Of a stretch of DNA of 64,000 nucleotides, positions 45,470 to 55,321 are shown piece after piece (the first letter of the stretch is position 1; every line of letters begins with the position of its first letter). The position numbers and the translations under genes are program-made. The notes under the pieces are model-generated. The model did no database searches and was not told the origin of the DNA. It saw nothing but the letters and a program-made list of their open reading frames with translations. Location of the stretch: contig JAIBCB010000001.1 of assembly GCA_019694355.1 (NCBI GenBank), positions 62,001 to 126,000 of the forward strand. Reading direction: 5' to 3'. This DNA is from Pyrinomonadaceae bacterium (GTDB lineage Bacteria; Acidobacteriota; Blastocatellia; Pyrinomonadales; Pyrinomonadaceae).

Positions 45470-47767
45470 ATGGAGTCGCCGGCCCTCGTTGGCAGGACAA
45501 TTGACGGCAAATACCAACTGACGCGCGAACTTGGCCGCGGCGGTATGGGAACGGTGTATCTTGGCGTTCATCTTGGAACGGAGAGGCCTGTTGCTGTCAA
45601 GGTGATCTCGCCGCAGTTCATGCAGCGTGCCGAGTTTGTCGAGCGTTTCCGCCGAGAGGCGAGAGCCGCTGGCCGCCTACGCCATCCGAACGTCGTTGAC
45701 GTAACCGATTTCGGGTTTGCAGAGCTGTCCGAGGGGCAGGTCGCATACCTTGTGATGGAATACCTCGACGGCTGCACCTTGGGCGAGATCCTGGATGAGG
45801 AGCGCAATCTTCCGGTCTCGTGGACACTCGACATTCTTGAGCAGGTCTGTTCTGCCGTTAACGAAGCACATCAGCAGGGAATCATTCACCGCGATCTAAA
45901 GCCCGACAACATTTGGCTTGAACCGAACCGACGCGGCGGCTATACGGTAAAGGTTCTCGATTTCGGGATCGCAAAGCTGGAGGACTACCACGAAGAGTCC
46001 GGCAGTGCCGTCGAGGGGATCGACACAGCGGCGTTGCCGACCATTCCGGTTCATTCCGAAACGACGGACGTCCACCTCGAAGGACGTACGATGGCCGGCG
46101 ACGGAGCGGCAACTTTGGTCGTGGGTCCGGCAAAAACGCCGGCAAATACCGGAAATTCACCGGGCGAAAAAGGACTTGATCCTTTGTCGTTCGACGATCA
46201 GGCGACGGCGATCTATGCAACCCCGATCGAAGCGGACGGCGTCGAAACGCAGATCTCTGATTCCGAGGATCACGGGCCGGGTCGTTCGACACCTAGATTG
46301 TTGGTCGATGCGCGGAGTTCCGCCGGATTGACCCGTGCGGGGGCGGTGCTCGGCACGCCGCTTTATATGTCGCCCGAGCAATGTCGGGGGGACGTTCTCG
46401 ATGCAAGGTCTGACATTTACAGCCTTGGTGTCATCGCGTATCAGATGCTCTCAGGCCGAACACCTTTCGAGGGTAACTACAAGGTCGTGATGGCGGCACA
46501 CAAAGAACTGCCGCCGCCGCGGCTTGCTGCCCGAGGTGTGCGAAAGAAAATGCGTTGGGCGATCGAGGCTGCTCTTTCGAAGGATCCGGAGAAGCGTCCG
46601 CAGACCGCGCTTGCATTTTCTGATGAACTTCAGGCGCGAGCCGATGGGATATTCGGCTTGCTGCGAAGGTCTTTGGTCATTTACGGAGAGCACCTTCCGA
46701 AGCTCCTGCTTGTAACCGCGATCTTTCAGCTTCCGGTCATCTTGCTCACGCTTGCTCAGATCACACTTTCGTTCCTTAGGGTGAGCAATATCTTTTCTGA
46801 CTTGACCGCTACTATCGTCTTGGCAGGCGTCATGTTGGCGTTAACATTCGTAAGTGCGTTCTGTTCGGTCTTCAATGTTGGAACGATCGTCTGGATGGTC
46901 GTCCAATACCTTGTGATGCCGCTTAGGCCGGTGAGGATACGGCCTGCCCTTCGGCAGATCAAAAAGCATTGGAAGAGTCTTTCGATCTCCGGCATTGCTG
47001 CCGCCTTCGTGCCGTTCGCTGTGGCCGTTGGTGTCTTTGCAGCCGTTTTTCTTGTCGTTTGGGGCGTACTTCAGATCATCTCGTCCATAGCGGGAATAGA
47101 TATCGGTGCGCCGATCATTGGCCTTGTGGTCGCGTCGCTCGCGACGCTTGTCGGGTTCTTCTATGCCTACGCGTCAACGATGCTCGTCATACCGGTCGCC
47201 ATGATCGAAGGATCGCGTTTTGTACAGGCGTTTCGTCGATCGATGACCTTGACGCGGCGTGCACTTGCCACGACGGTCGCAGCCGGAATGATAATGCTCC
47301 TTACGCCGATGCTTCTTGCGGGTGCACTTTCAACTCTCGTCGATCTTGCCGGGAAAGGGATCGATCCCTCAGTAAAGGCGGAGCAGACGCGGACAGTTGA
47401 GGGTCAGCCGAACGATGTGAACCCCACGACGTCAGGCGAGAATGGCAAAATAAGCTTCAGCGTTGGGCGCAAGAGCAAAGTCGAGATCGGCGATAGTAAC
47501 GACGAAAAGATGGATACGCCAAAACGCGTCAAGCACACACTGCTCGAGTCGATCTTCCAGATCATTTGGCTGCCCGTCCAGATAATCGTACTTTCGTTTT
47601 CTGCTATAATCGTTGCGTTGCTCTATTTGAAGACGCGTCTCGCCGGCGGCGAATCGATGGATGATCTAGTTGATCGATTTGATGACGACGATCGGCCAAA
47701 GAAAAAGTGGCAGCAGCGTGTCCGCCGCCGCAGACTGCAATCCATTCGTCCCCAAAGCGAACCGTAA
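45470..47767 (+). CDS. Membrane Ser/Thr protein kinase with a long activation-segment insert
   Basis: 765 residues. Hanks kinase domain: GRGGMGTVYLG (22-32), Lys44 in VAVK, HRDLKPDN with catalytic Asp142, DFG at 164-166 and GTPLYMSPEQ at 295-304. About 115 Thr/Ser/Asp-rich residues (about 172-288) are inserted between DFG and the SPE motif, where most kinases have about 25. A C-terminal half from about 400 has six or so hydrophobic segments and a charged tail (KKKWQQRVRRRRL). It is cytoplasmic kinase plus membrane domain. Its stop touches the next gene's GTG. Confidence 0.9.
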   Translation: MESPALVGRTIDGKYQLTRELGRGGMGTVYLGVHLGTERPVAVKVISPQFMQRAEFVERFRREARAAGRLRHPNVVDVTDFGFAELSEGQVAYLVMEYLDGCTLGEILDEERNLPVSWTLDILEQVCSAVNEAHQQGIIHRDLKPDNIWLEPNRRGGYTVKVLDFGIAKLEDYHEESGSAVEGIDTAALPTIPVHSETTDVHLEGRTMAGDGAATLVVGPAKTPANTGNSPGEKGLDPLSFDDQATAIYATPIEADGVETQISDSEDHGPGRSTPRLLVDARSSAGLTRAGAVLGTPLYMSPEQCRGDVLDARSDIYSLGVIAYQMLSGRTPFEGNYKVVMAAHKELPPPRLAARGVRKKMRWAIEAALSKDPEKRPQTALAFSDELQARADGIFGLLRRSLVIYGEHLPKLLLVTAIFQLPVILLTLAQITLSFLRVSNIFSDLTATIVLAGVMLALTFVSAFCSVFNVGTIVWMVVQYLVMPLRPVRIRPALRQIKKHWKSLSISGIAAAFVPFAVAVGVFAAVFLVVWGVLQIISSIAGIDIGAPIIGLVVASLATLVGFFYAYASTMLVIPVAMIEGSRFVQAFRRSMTLTRRALATTVAAGMIMLLTPMLLAGALSTLVDLAGKGIDPSVKAEQTRTVEGQPNDVNPTTSGENGKISFSVGRKSKVEIGDSNDEKMDTPKRVKHTLLESIFQIIWLPVQIIVLSFSAIIVALLYLKTRLAGGESMDDLVDRFDDDDRPKKKWQQRVRRRRLQSIRPQSEP

Positions 47768-49486
47768 GTGATCAGGCCCCTCGCTAAACACCTGGTTTTT
47801 CTAACCGCTATATGCCTTGCAGCGGCATACAGCGCAACTGCACAAACTTTCGCTGCGGACCTGCAACTAAAAGACGGAGCAAAGCTGGACATCGCGAATT
47901 TGTACGGTCGCGTATTCGTTCGAGCGGAAAAAGATCCGAGATCTACAGTTACGGCCGCTTCGCCCGCCGCCGTGTCCGCGGACGATGTAAAGATGTCCGC
48001 CGGCAAGATCGAGGTTCTTCCGCGCGATCGAAATAAGCGGATCGATCTCACTGTCATCTTGCCGCAAAGGTGTCGTGTGCGGATAGAAACACGCGATGGC
48101 GAGATCGCGATCGTCGGAAATTTTGCCTCCGTTGAAGCCAAAACGACGACCGGTACCATCACGACCGATATCCCTTTAGACTCCGTAAAGTATGACCTCG
48201 AATGGACACAGTCGCGCCCGAGATACGTTGCGGATTTTGAGCTCGAAAAAGTAAAAGAAAAAAGTGCGGGCAGATTTGTTATCAGCGGCCGATCAGGCGA
48301 AAAGACTAAAAAGAAGAAGGGTAAAGATCAGGACTCTGAAAGCGAAGACGTGCCTAATGATATTCAGCTCAAGTTTTCGACCGCGCGCGGCATCGTTTTG
48401 ATCAATGTACCGCCGAACGAGGTCGGAAGCGACCTTCGGGAAAGGCCGCTGACCGAAGCTGCTAAAGCTATAGTTCGAAGTGGAGATTCGCTGCTGATGG
48501 AAGCGATCAGGCGTGCTGCACCGCAATATTACGGCGACTATCTCCGTAGCCTGCCGCCGATGAAACGACTGCCGTCGCTTCGTAATTCTTCGGGCGGTGA
48601 GCCTGGGCCGGCCGCAGAGTTTAGGACCGCTCTTGTGCGTGTTGTTGACGTGCAGAATCGTGCCGTATCCGATCTGAACGCGTCGGATTTTGTGGTCACT
48701 GAGTCAGGCGAACAACGGCCGATAGTAAAAGTTGAACGTTCAGACGCGCCGTTCAATCTCGTGCTTTTGCTCGACGTTTCCGGCAGCGTTGAAAATTACA
48801 TAACGTTCATCCGCAAAGCTGCTCGGGCATTCATCGAAACGGTCGAGAAAAAAGACCGGATCGCGATAATCGTATTTAACGATGACGTCAAGGTCTTGAG
48901 CGGTTTCACGACCGATAAGGAGCATCTTTCCGAGACGCTTGATTCCTTCGAGGCCGGCGGCGGAACCGCATTCTACGACGCCCTCGCATATACGGTCGCG
49001 GATGTTCTAAGGCCGATGAAAGGAGAACGGACCGCGATCGTTATTCTCTCTGACGGTGAGGATAATCGCTCCTTCCTTGCCTTCGACTCGCTTCTGGGGT
49101 CGATACAAGAAAGCGGTGCAATGATCTATCCGCTTTTCGTTCCGACGGGACTGATCCAGGAGGAAATGCTGGGAAAGAAAGACATCGACCCAATGCGAAA
49201 ACGGTATATGTCGCTGACAAAACGCAGCGAAGGGGAAGGTGAGAAGCTCGCAAAGATCTCAGGCGGCGTATTCTTTCCGATCTCGCGTCTTGCTCAGATC
49301 AACACCGCATACGAGGATATTGTAAAACAGCTGCGGGGAGCTTACAGCATTACTTTTCGCTCGATGAGCTCTGAAAAAGGAGTCTCGCCAAATCTAAGAA
49401 TACGTGTAAAACGTGGAGATCTTTTTGTCACGATCTCATCGGTAAAGGCCGCACAGATGCCGGCCGATCAGGAACAGACGCCGTGA
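47768..49486 (+). CDS. Exported von Willebrand A domain protein
   Basis: 572 residues from GTG 47768, directly abutting the kinase stop. A signal peptide (MIRPLAKHLVFLTAICLAAAYSATAQ), a DUF4097-like beta region (about 30-150), a charged Lys-rich linker, then a VWA domain with the MIDAS residues DVSGS (336-340), the Thr of GGGTAFYDAL and ILSDGEDN. The family binds proteins through a metal ion. It overlaps the xseA start by 4 bases (GTGA), so kinase, VWA protein and xseA are translationally coupled. Confidence 0.85.
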   Translation: MIRPLAKHLVFLTAICLAAAYSATAQTFAADLQLKDGAKLDIANLYGRVFVRAEKDPRSTVTAASPAAVSADDVKMSAGKIEVLPRDRNKRIDLTVILPQRCRVRIETRDGEIAIVGNFASVEAKTTTGTITTDIPLDSVKYDLEWTQSRPRYVADFELEKVKEKSAGRFVISGRSGEKTKKKKGKDQDSESEDVPNDIQLKFSTARGIVLINVPPNEVGSDLRERPLTEAAKAIVRSGDSLLMEAIRRAAPQYYGDYLRSLPPMKRLPSLRNSSGGEPGPAAEFRTALVRVVDVQNRAVSDLNASDFVVTESGEQRPIVKVERSDAPFNLVLLLDVSGSVENYITFIRKAARAFIETVEKKDRIAIIVFNDDVKVLSGFTTDKEHLSETLDSFEAGGGTAFYDALAYTVADVLRPMKGERTAIVILSDGEDNRSFLAFDSLLGSIQESGAMIYPLFVPTGLIQEEMLGKKDIDPMRKRYMSLTKRSEGEGEKLAKISGGVFFPISRLAQINTAYEDIVKQLRGAYSITFRSMSSEKGVSPNLRIRVKRGDLFVTISSVKAAQMPADQEQTP

Positions 49487-50829
49487 ACGGAAGCACACTC
49501 TTTGAAGCGATCTTGTCGGAAGAAGACGACGAACTTGAAGTTCGCCGTCCGATGACAGTTACCGAGCTCAATGCCGAGATCGGGGCCGAGCTCGAAAGGA
49601 ATTTTGCCTCCGTCTGGGTCGAAGGTGAGGTCGTGGGCTTCAATGTCGCCGCGAGCGGGCATTGGTATTTTAACCTCAACGACGGCGCTTCGCAGATCAG
49701 GTGTGCGTGCTGGAAAGGCACGAATTTTCGGATCAGATTTCGTCCGAAGAACGGCATCTGTATTCGCGTTCGCGGCCGTATCAATTTCTGGCGTGAGCGT
49801 GGCGAACTGTCGCTGAGTGTCGATTCGCTCGAACCGTCAGGCGAAGGAGCGCTCGCCGCAGCTTTTCAGGAGATATATGGACGCCTTGAACGAGAAGGCC
49901 TTTTTGCCCCGGAACTAAAACGTCCGCTGCCATTCTTTCCACAGCGGATCGGCATCGTGACGACAAAGAAAGGTGCCGCGTTCCACGATATTTTGACCGT
50001 CATCACTCGTCGGGCGCGTTCGGTAAGCGTCGTACTCGCTCCGGCACTGGTTCAAGGTGAAGGAGCGGCGGACAGCATACGACGGGCGCTCAACGCTCTT
50101 AACGAATACAATCGCGGCCTGAATGAAGGTGCAAAGCTCGATGCCGTGATCGTCGGCCGTGGCGGCGGTTCTCCTGAAGATCTTTGGGCCTTCAATGATG
50201 AGGCTCTCGCAAGGGCGATACGTGCCAGTGAGATACCGGTGATCTCGGCTGTTGGACACGAGATCGATACGACAATTGCCGACCATGTTGCTGATCGCCG
50301 TGCCGCTACGCCATCTGATGCGGCGGCGATCGTTGCCGCCGTCGAGGAAGATCTGATCGCGTATTTTGCTTCGTCCGAAGACAGGATCTTTAACTCGGTC
50401 GAGAATATGTTCTCAACACTCGATGCCGCTCATTCCATTGCCTTTGAACGTCTCATAAACGCTGCCGATGCTTCGTGTGCTGCGGCATCCAAGCGATTTC
50501 TTGCAGCGGCAGGGAGGCTCTCTATCGACAATCTGCGGGCAAGGATCGAAAGGTCGAAGGCACAGCAGGAAATGCTTTCGCATCGACTCACGGTCAATGT
50601 GAACACCGCTCAAACGAAGCGAGAAGGGGAACTTGGCGTGCTCGCGGCAAAACTCGATGCACTCTCACCGCTTGCCGCGTTATCCCGCGGATACTCCGTA
50701 ACTTTGGACGCACAGGGAAAGGTCGTTAGCTCCGCCGACTCCGTCGAAACGGGCGATAAATTGAAAATCCGCCTCAAAAAAGGCACACTTGATGCGGAAG
50801 TTTTGGCAAAGGATGTCGGAGACGACTAG
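49483..50829 (+). CDS. xseA: Exodeoxyribonuclease VII large subunit
   Basis: 448 residues from GTG 49483. An N-terminal OB-fold (about 20-120, TVTELNAEIGAELERNFASVWVEGEV ... HWYFNLND) binds single-stranded DNA; the catalytic part has RIGIVTTKKGAAFHDIL, VIVGRGGGSPEDLWAFNDE, SAVGHEIDTTIADHVADRRAATPSDAA and then a coiled coil and LAALSRGYSVTLD near the C-terminus. With XseB it degrades single-stranded DNA to short oligonucleotides in repair. The xseB gene lies about 0.7 kb downstream after a DUF gene. Confidence 0.95.
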   Translation: MNGSTLFEAILSEEDDELEVRRPMTVTELNAEIGAELERNFASVWVEGEVVGFNVAASGHWYFNLNDGASQIRCACWKGTNFRIRFRPKNGICIRVRGRINFWRERGELSLSVDSLEPSGEGALAAAFQEIYGRLEREGLFAPELKRPLPFFPQRIGIVTTKKGAAFHDILTVITRRARSVSVVLAPALVQGEGAADSIRRALNALNEYNRGLNEGAKLDAVIVGRGGGSPEDLWAFNDEALARAIRASEIPVISAVGHEIDTTIADHVADRRAATPSDAAAIVAAVEEDLIAYFASSEDRIFNSVENMFSTLDAAHSIAFERLINAADASCAAASKRFLAAAGRLSIDNLRARIERSKAQQEMLSHRLTVNVNTAQTKREGELGVLAAKLDALSPLAALSRGYSVTLDAQGKVVSSADSVETGDKLKIRLKKGTLDAEVLAKDVGDD

Positions 50830-50883
50830 CTTTCTACGGCGATCTTCTGATGGCTTTCACGCGTCAAATAAGCGGTCTAAACG

Positions 50884-51552
50884 ATGAAGAATGTGCTCAA
50901 ATTCGCCGGGATCGCTGTTGTGTCGGTAACCGTTGTTGCAGCGATCGCAGCGCTGCTGTATTGGCATCATCTGAAGGATTCTCCGCAGTATTCGCTTGCC
51001 TTGATAGTCGATGCGGCAAATCGTAATGATCAAAGCGAGCTTGATTCTCTCGTCGATGTTGATGCGATAACCGACAACTTTATGCCGCAGGTTACGGCAA
51101 AAGCTGTCGAAATGTATGGCAAAGGGCTGCCTCCCGCCGTGATAGAACGACTGAAATTAGTTGCGGTTCCGATAATGCCCGTTGTTAAGGCGCAGGCTCG
51201 TCCGGCCCTTCCAAAATTGATCCGGGAACGCGTTCAAAAGTTTAACGATGTGCCCTTTCCGCTGATGGTTATTGGGGCCGACCGCTATTTGCGGGTCCAG
51301 GTGCAGGGAAATGATGCGACCGTCGAAAGCAAACTCCCGGATCAGCCGTTGAAGCTCAAAATGACCCGTGTCGGCGATCGATGGAAGGTGACGGGTTTTC
51401 AGGATGATGCGCTTGCGACCGAGATCGCCCGCCGCATCGGTGAAGAGCTTGTAGCGATCGCGATGGCCGGTGATCTTGGCAACAAGGCGAACAGCTCGGG
51501 CCTTAATGGCCTAAAAGATCTTCTTCGTCAGGCCGAAGAAATTTTACAGTGA
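50884..51552 (+). CDS. Membrane-anchored protein, DUF2939-like
   Basis: 222 residues: one N-terminal membrane segment (about 5-27) with the rest outside the membrane. SPQYSLALIVDAANRNDQSELDSLVDVDAITDNFMPQ and a beta-rich RYLRVQVQGNDATVESKLP ... RWKVTGFQD segment resemble DUF2939. It sits between xseA (54 bases) and xseB (6 bases). Function unknown; the interruption of the xseA-xseB pair is odd. Confidence 0.6.
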   Translation: MKNVLKFAGIAVVSVTVVAAIAALLYWHHLKDSPQYSLALIVDAANRNDQSELDSLVDVDAITDNFMPQVTAKAVEMYGKGLPPAVIERLKLVAVPIMPVVKAQARPALPKLIRERVQKFNDVPFPLMVIGADRYLRVQVQGNDATVESKLPDQPLKLKMTRVGDRWKVTGFQDDALATEIARRIGEELVAIAMAGDLGNKANSSGLNGLKDLLRQAEEILQ

Positions 51553-51558
51553 TCTCGT

Positions 51559-51795
51559 ATGAAAGAACCTTCGTTTGAAGATGCGTTGTCGGCACTAGAA
51601 AAGATCGTCGCGAAACTCGAGGGCGGTGAGCTAAAGCTCGATGAAAGCCTTGCGCTGTTCGAAAAAGGCATCGCACTCTCGCGCACCTGCCGCGAGAGGC
51701 TGGATGCGGCCGAGCGGCGTATCGAAATACTTTCCCGCTCGGCCGATGGCGAGCTTTATACGAAGGATCTGGATACAGATGCCCTTCGTGACTAA
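51559..51795 (+). CDS. xseB: Exodeoxyribonuclease VII small subunit
   Basis: 78 residues, usual size. FEDALSALEKIVAKLEGGELKLDESLALFEKGIALSRTCRERLDAAERRIEIL is the conserved two-helix core that packs on the XseA coiled coil. Its last 4 bases overlap the end of the convergent DoxX gene. Confidence 0.95.
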   Translation: MKEPSFEDALSALEKIVAKLEGGELKLDESLALFEKGIALSRTCRERLDAAERRIEILSRSADGELYTKDLDTDALRD

Positions 51796-52202
51796 TAGGG
51801 AGTTGTTCCTTTGTTCGGTCGGATCATTGCATCCAGGCTCAAAACTCCCGAACCTCTCGACGCGATGTATAGGAACGCAAAGCAATACGCGACGGCAAGT
51901 TCGCCGCCGTTCGTACGCGGCAAGGCGCCGCCCGGTTGGTGATACATAAAGTAGGCAACCGCCATTTGCCCGCTCGCGACGAATGCGGCGATGGCCGTAT
52001 AAAATCCGACCATAATGAACAAACCGCAGACGATCTCGAGTAACCCGCCCACAAACGGCATTCCCGATGGTATGCCGGCCCACTTATCCGACGCCGGAAA
52101 GTTAAGGAACTTCTGTGTCCCGTGCAATAGGAACATAAATCCGAAAACGATCCGAAAGAACGCGTAATAGTAGGACGCATGGCGTCCCATTAGTTTCTCC
52201 AC
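51792..52202 (-). CDS. DoxX-family membrane protein
   Basis: 136 residues from the GTG at 52202, chosen because AGGAGGG lies seven bases upstream; an ATG four codons inside is possible. Four membrane helices with the DoxX elements FRIVFGFMFLLHGTQKFLNFPAS, GLLEIVCGLFIMVGFYTAIAAFVASGQMAVAYFMYH and RGSGVLSLDAMI. DoxX proteins are linked to quinol or thiosulfate metabolism and oxidative stress, with no firm role here. Confidence 0.85.
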   Translation of the reverse strand: MEKLMGRHASYYYAFFRIVFGFMFLLHGTQKFLNFPASDKWAGIPSGMPFVGGLLEIVCGLFIMVGFYTAIAAFVASGQMAVAYFMYHQPGGALPRTNGGELAVAYCFAFLYIASRGSGVLSLDAMIRPNKGTTPY

Positions 52203-52349
52203 AAAACTACCCTCCTGATGAAGCCAAAAGTTGTCAGACCAAACCTTATTTGTAACCAAAATGATGACAAAGGTTGCCTGCGTTCACAAATGGGATCGAG
52301 AAAAAATGTGTTGGTGTCCAATAGGGCCGTTCAGAACGGATTCTAATGC

Positions 52350-53120
52350 TTACTTTTTGACCCCAAAGGCATACCCGAAGGACACCACAAAATTTCCCGT
52401 ACGGCTTTCGCCGTTAAGGGCGGTGTTCTTTTGAATGTGCCGTAGTCCGCGTGAAACACGAACGTCGATGATGAAGTTGTTGTTCTTTCCGGAAGGGATC
52501 AAAAGGCCGCCGCCGCCCGTCAGGCCGAAGTTGTTTCGGTTGACGTCATTGATGATGTCGGTCTTTGCGTCGAACGAAACGGGCGGAACCGGGGTTCCAA
52601 GGGGCGGTAGCAGCAGCGGCGTTTTGTTCTCGTCGATGTAGATCGTACTGCTGCCCTTTGTGACGGTCGTTGCGTTCAGCAGATAGCCGTAATACACTCC
52701 GCCGTTCAGGAATGGGCGAACCTTGCCTTTTGATCTGAATTTGTATTTTAGGAGAACCGGAACTTCCAGATAATTGAGCTTAGCGGTGTTCTTGAAATCT
52801 CCGTAAAAGTACTGTCCCGGCGGCAATGGCGGCAGGCCCGGCATTGGCTGCGTGATCGGCTGGACGCCCTTTCGGATACCGCCTTGCTGAGAATAGTTCA
52901 GCTCAGGCTGCACGGAGAGTTTTTCCGTGATGCCCAGTTCGACAAAACCGCCGAATGTAATAGCCGTTCGCGACTTGTAGTTCTTCGTCAGAGGATTATC
53001 GTCGCTCCCGCTCAGATTCGGGATGCTAACTCCGCCCTTTACGCCTACATTCACTTCCTGTCCGAATGAAATGCCGGCAAAGACCAGCAATGCGGCCGCC
53101 AAAAGGTATGTTCTTATCAC
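52350..53120 (-). CDS. Outer-membrane beta-barrel protein (PorT-like)
   Basis: 256 residues with a signal peptide (MIRTYLLAAALLVFAGISFGQ) and alternating amphipathic strands (EVNVGVKGGVSIPNLSG, ITFGGFVELGITEKLSVQPELNYSQQGG, LNYLEVPVLLKYKF) ending NFVVSFGYAFGVKK. Typical of eight- to ten-stranded outer-membrane barrels; the function is unknown. Confidence 0.82.
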   Translation of the reverse strand: MIRTYLLAAALLVFAGISFGQEVNVGVKGGVSIPNLSGSDDNPLTKNYKSRTAITFGGFVELGITEKLSVQPELNYSQQGGIRKGVQPITQPMPGLPPLPPGQYFYGDFKNTAKLNYLEVPVLLKYKFRSKGKVRPFLNGGVYYGYLLNATTVTKGSSTIYIDENKTPLLLPPLGTPVPPVSFDAKTDIINDVNRNNFGLTGGGGLLIPSGKNNNFIIDVRVSRGLRHIQKNTALNGESRTGNFVVSFGYAFGVKK

Positions 53121-53237
53121 TTAAATGGTTTCTCTCGGAGATATTGTCCCGGTAAAGTTAGAATTGAGTACGAATCGGTACTAACAATAAACATACACGA
53201 GGATCTCGCGCATAAAAAGCCCTTGTTCGAAAAAGAA

Positions 53238-53257
53238 GGCCGCCCGAGCGGACGGCC
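53238..53257 (-). terminator. Terminator after pckG
   Basis: GGCCG and CGGCC arms with a further CCG/CGG pairing inside form a compact stem; on the minus strand TTCTTTTT follows. It begins 27 bases past the pckG stop. Confidence 0.75.
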
Positions 53258-53283
53258 AACTATCCAATGCCATTTCGATCAGC

Positions 53284-55179
53284 TTAACTTGCGGCTTTCC
53301 CGACCTCGGGTGCAGAGTCGGCAGATTCTTGGCGCGGAGACGCAAGCCCCAGCTCGGGTGAACGCCACAGATTCGAGACAAGCAATTCGCGGATGAATGT
53401 CATCTCCTTCGGCAGACGGTCGTAGAGCTTAAAGAAAAGCTCGTCGTGCATCGCTATCTCCTTCAGCCATAGATCGCGGTCGAGTTTCATCACCTGCTCG
53501 AACTTCTCGCGTGGAAAATCGAGGCCACGCCAGTCGATGTCCTCGTAACGCGGCATCCAACCGAGGGGTGTTTCCGTGCCGGTAGAATCTCCGCGGGCAC
53601 GTCCAACGATCCATTTAAGGATACGCATATTCTCACCATAGCCCGGCCATAGGAAGCTTCCGTCCTCGCCTTTTAGGAACCAGTTAACGGAAAAGATTCG
53701 CGGCGGATCGGGGATCTGCCGGCCGAAATTGAGCCAATGGCCGAAGTAATCGCCCATGTGATAGCCCGCAAATGGCAGCATCGCGAACGGGTCTCGACGA
53801 ACCTGCCCGATATTGCCAAATGCAGCTGCCGTCATCTCCGAGCCCATCGTTGCGGCCATATAGACGCCGAATGCCCAATTGAACGACTGTTGAACAAGCG
53901 GCACGACCGAGTTGCGGCGTCCGCCAAAAACGAATGCAGCGACCGGAACGCCTTTTGGATCGTCGAACTTCTCGTCAACCACAGGGCATTGAGTTATCGG
54001 AGCCGTGAAGCGGGAATTCGGGTGAGCGGCCTTTGCCTCGCTCGCCGGCGTCCAATCGTTGCCCTGCCAGTCGATCGCGTGTGCGGGTGGTTCACCGTCC
54101 ATGCCTTCCCACCAAACGTCGCCGTCGTCTGTCAAAGCGACGTTCGTAAAGATGACGTTCGCCTTCATTGACTCCATCGCATTCGGGTTCGTCTTGTAGT
54201 TCGTGCCGGGAGCGACGCCGAAGAACCCATACTCAGGGTTGATCGCCCGGAGTTTGCCGTTCTCGTCAGGCTTGATCCACGCGATGTCATCACCAACGGT
54301 CGTGATCTCCCAGCCTTCTTCCTGAAACGCCTTGGGCGGCACAAGCATCGCGAAATTCGTCTTGCCGCATGCCGACGGAAAGGCCGCACAAACGTAATCC
54401 TTGCGGCCGTCGGGTGATCTTACGCCGACGATCAGCATATGTTCGGCGAGCCAGCCTTGGGCACGGCCAAGGTTCGAGGCGATACGAAGGGCAAGGCATT
54501 TCTTGCCCAAGAGAGCATTGCCGCCGTAGCCTGAGCCGTACGACATAATGGAATTTTCTTCAGGGAAGTGGACGATGTACTTGTCCTTCGGGTCAGGCGA
54601 ACAAGGCCACGCGACGTCCTCTTGACCATCGGCGAGCGGCATTCCGACCGAATGGAGGCACTTGGTGAATTCGCCGTTGCCGAGAGCGTCTAAGGCCTTT
54701 GTTCCCATTCGCGTCATCAACCGCATATTGACCGTTGCGTAGGGCGAATCAGTAACCTGGACACCGAACTGCGAGATCGGCGAGCCTATCGGGCCCATGC
54801 AAAAAGGGACAACATACATCGTGCGTCCCTTCATTGCTCCATCGAATTTCTTTTTCAGGATGGCCTTCATTTCGATCGGAGCCATCCAGTTGTTGGTCGG
54901 GCCGGCGTCGCCTTTAGCACGCGAGCAGATGTATGTTCGGTCTTCGACGCGTGCGACATCTGACGGGTGTGAGCGGGCAAGGAACGAATTCGGGCGTTTT
55001 TCCTCGTTCAGTTTGATCAAGGTGCCGCCCGCGACCATTTCGGCGCACATCTTGTCGTACTCTTCCTGCGAGCCGTCGCACCAATGCACGTTAGATGGTT
55101 TACAAAGTTCAACAGCCTCCTGAACGAATTTTATTAATTCTTCGTTCTTTATTGAGGAGGGAATATTTAGATCAGTCAT
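53284..55179 (-). CDS. pckG: Phosphoenolpyruvate carboxykinase (GTP)
   Basis: 631 residues, normal for the GTP form. It makes PEP from oxaloacetate in gluconeogenesis. Markers are the P-loop [15 protein letters not shown] (about 265-279), the reactive Cys271 in it, [13 protein letters not shown]-type segment [20 protein letters not shown] and HCP-type [31 protein letters not shown]. Solitary gene between the DMT transporter and the barrel protein. The GTP type fits an acidobacterial host. Confidence 0.96.
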   Translation of the reverse strand: MTDLNIPSSIKNEELIKFVQEAVELCKPSNVHWCDGSQEEYDKMCAEMVAGGTLIKLNEEKRPNSFLARSHPSDVARVEDRTYICSRAKGDAGPTNNWMAPIEMKAILKKKFDGAMKGRTMYVVPFCMGPIGSPISQFGVQVTDSPYATVNMRLMTRMGTKALDALGNGEFTKCLHSVGMPLADGQEDVAWPCSPDPKDKYIVHFPEENSIMSYGSGYGGNALLGKKCLALRIASNLGRAQGWLAEHMLIVGVRSPDGRKDYVCAAFPSACGKTNFAMLVPPKAFQEEGWEITTVGDDIAWIKPDENGKLRAINPEYGFFGVAPGTNYKTNPNAMESMKANVIFTNVALTDDGDVWWEGMDGEPPAHAIDWQGNDWTPASEAKAAHPNSRFTAPITQCPVVDEKFDDPKGVPVAAFVFGGRRNSVVPLVQQSFNWAFGVYMAATMGSEMTAAAFGNIGQVRRDPFAMLPFAGYHMGDYFGHWLNFGRQIPDPPRIFSVNWFLKGEDGSFLWPGYGENMRILKWIVGRARGDSTGTETPLGWMPRYEDIDWRGLDFPREKFEQVMKLDRDLWLKEIAMHDELFFKLYDRLPKEMTFIRELLVSNLWRSPELGLASPRQESADSAPEVGKAAS

Positions 55180-55321
55180 ATTTTAGTCTCCAATTGGCCA
55201 ATTATCGCCTTTTTTTTACCAGCAAAGTTTACCAAAGGAATAATAAGCCCTGATTTCGGATGATATTTGAGTAGCTTATCACAAAATAACTCGAAAAACA
55301 GGGGATTTCCACATTTCGGAT

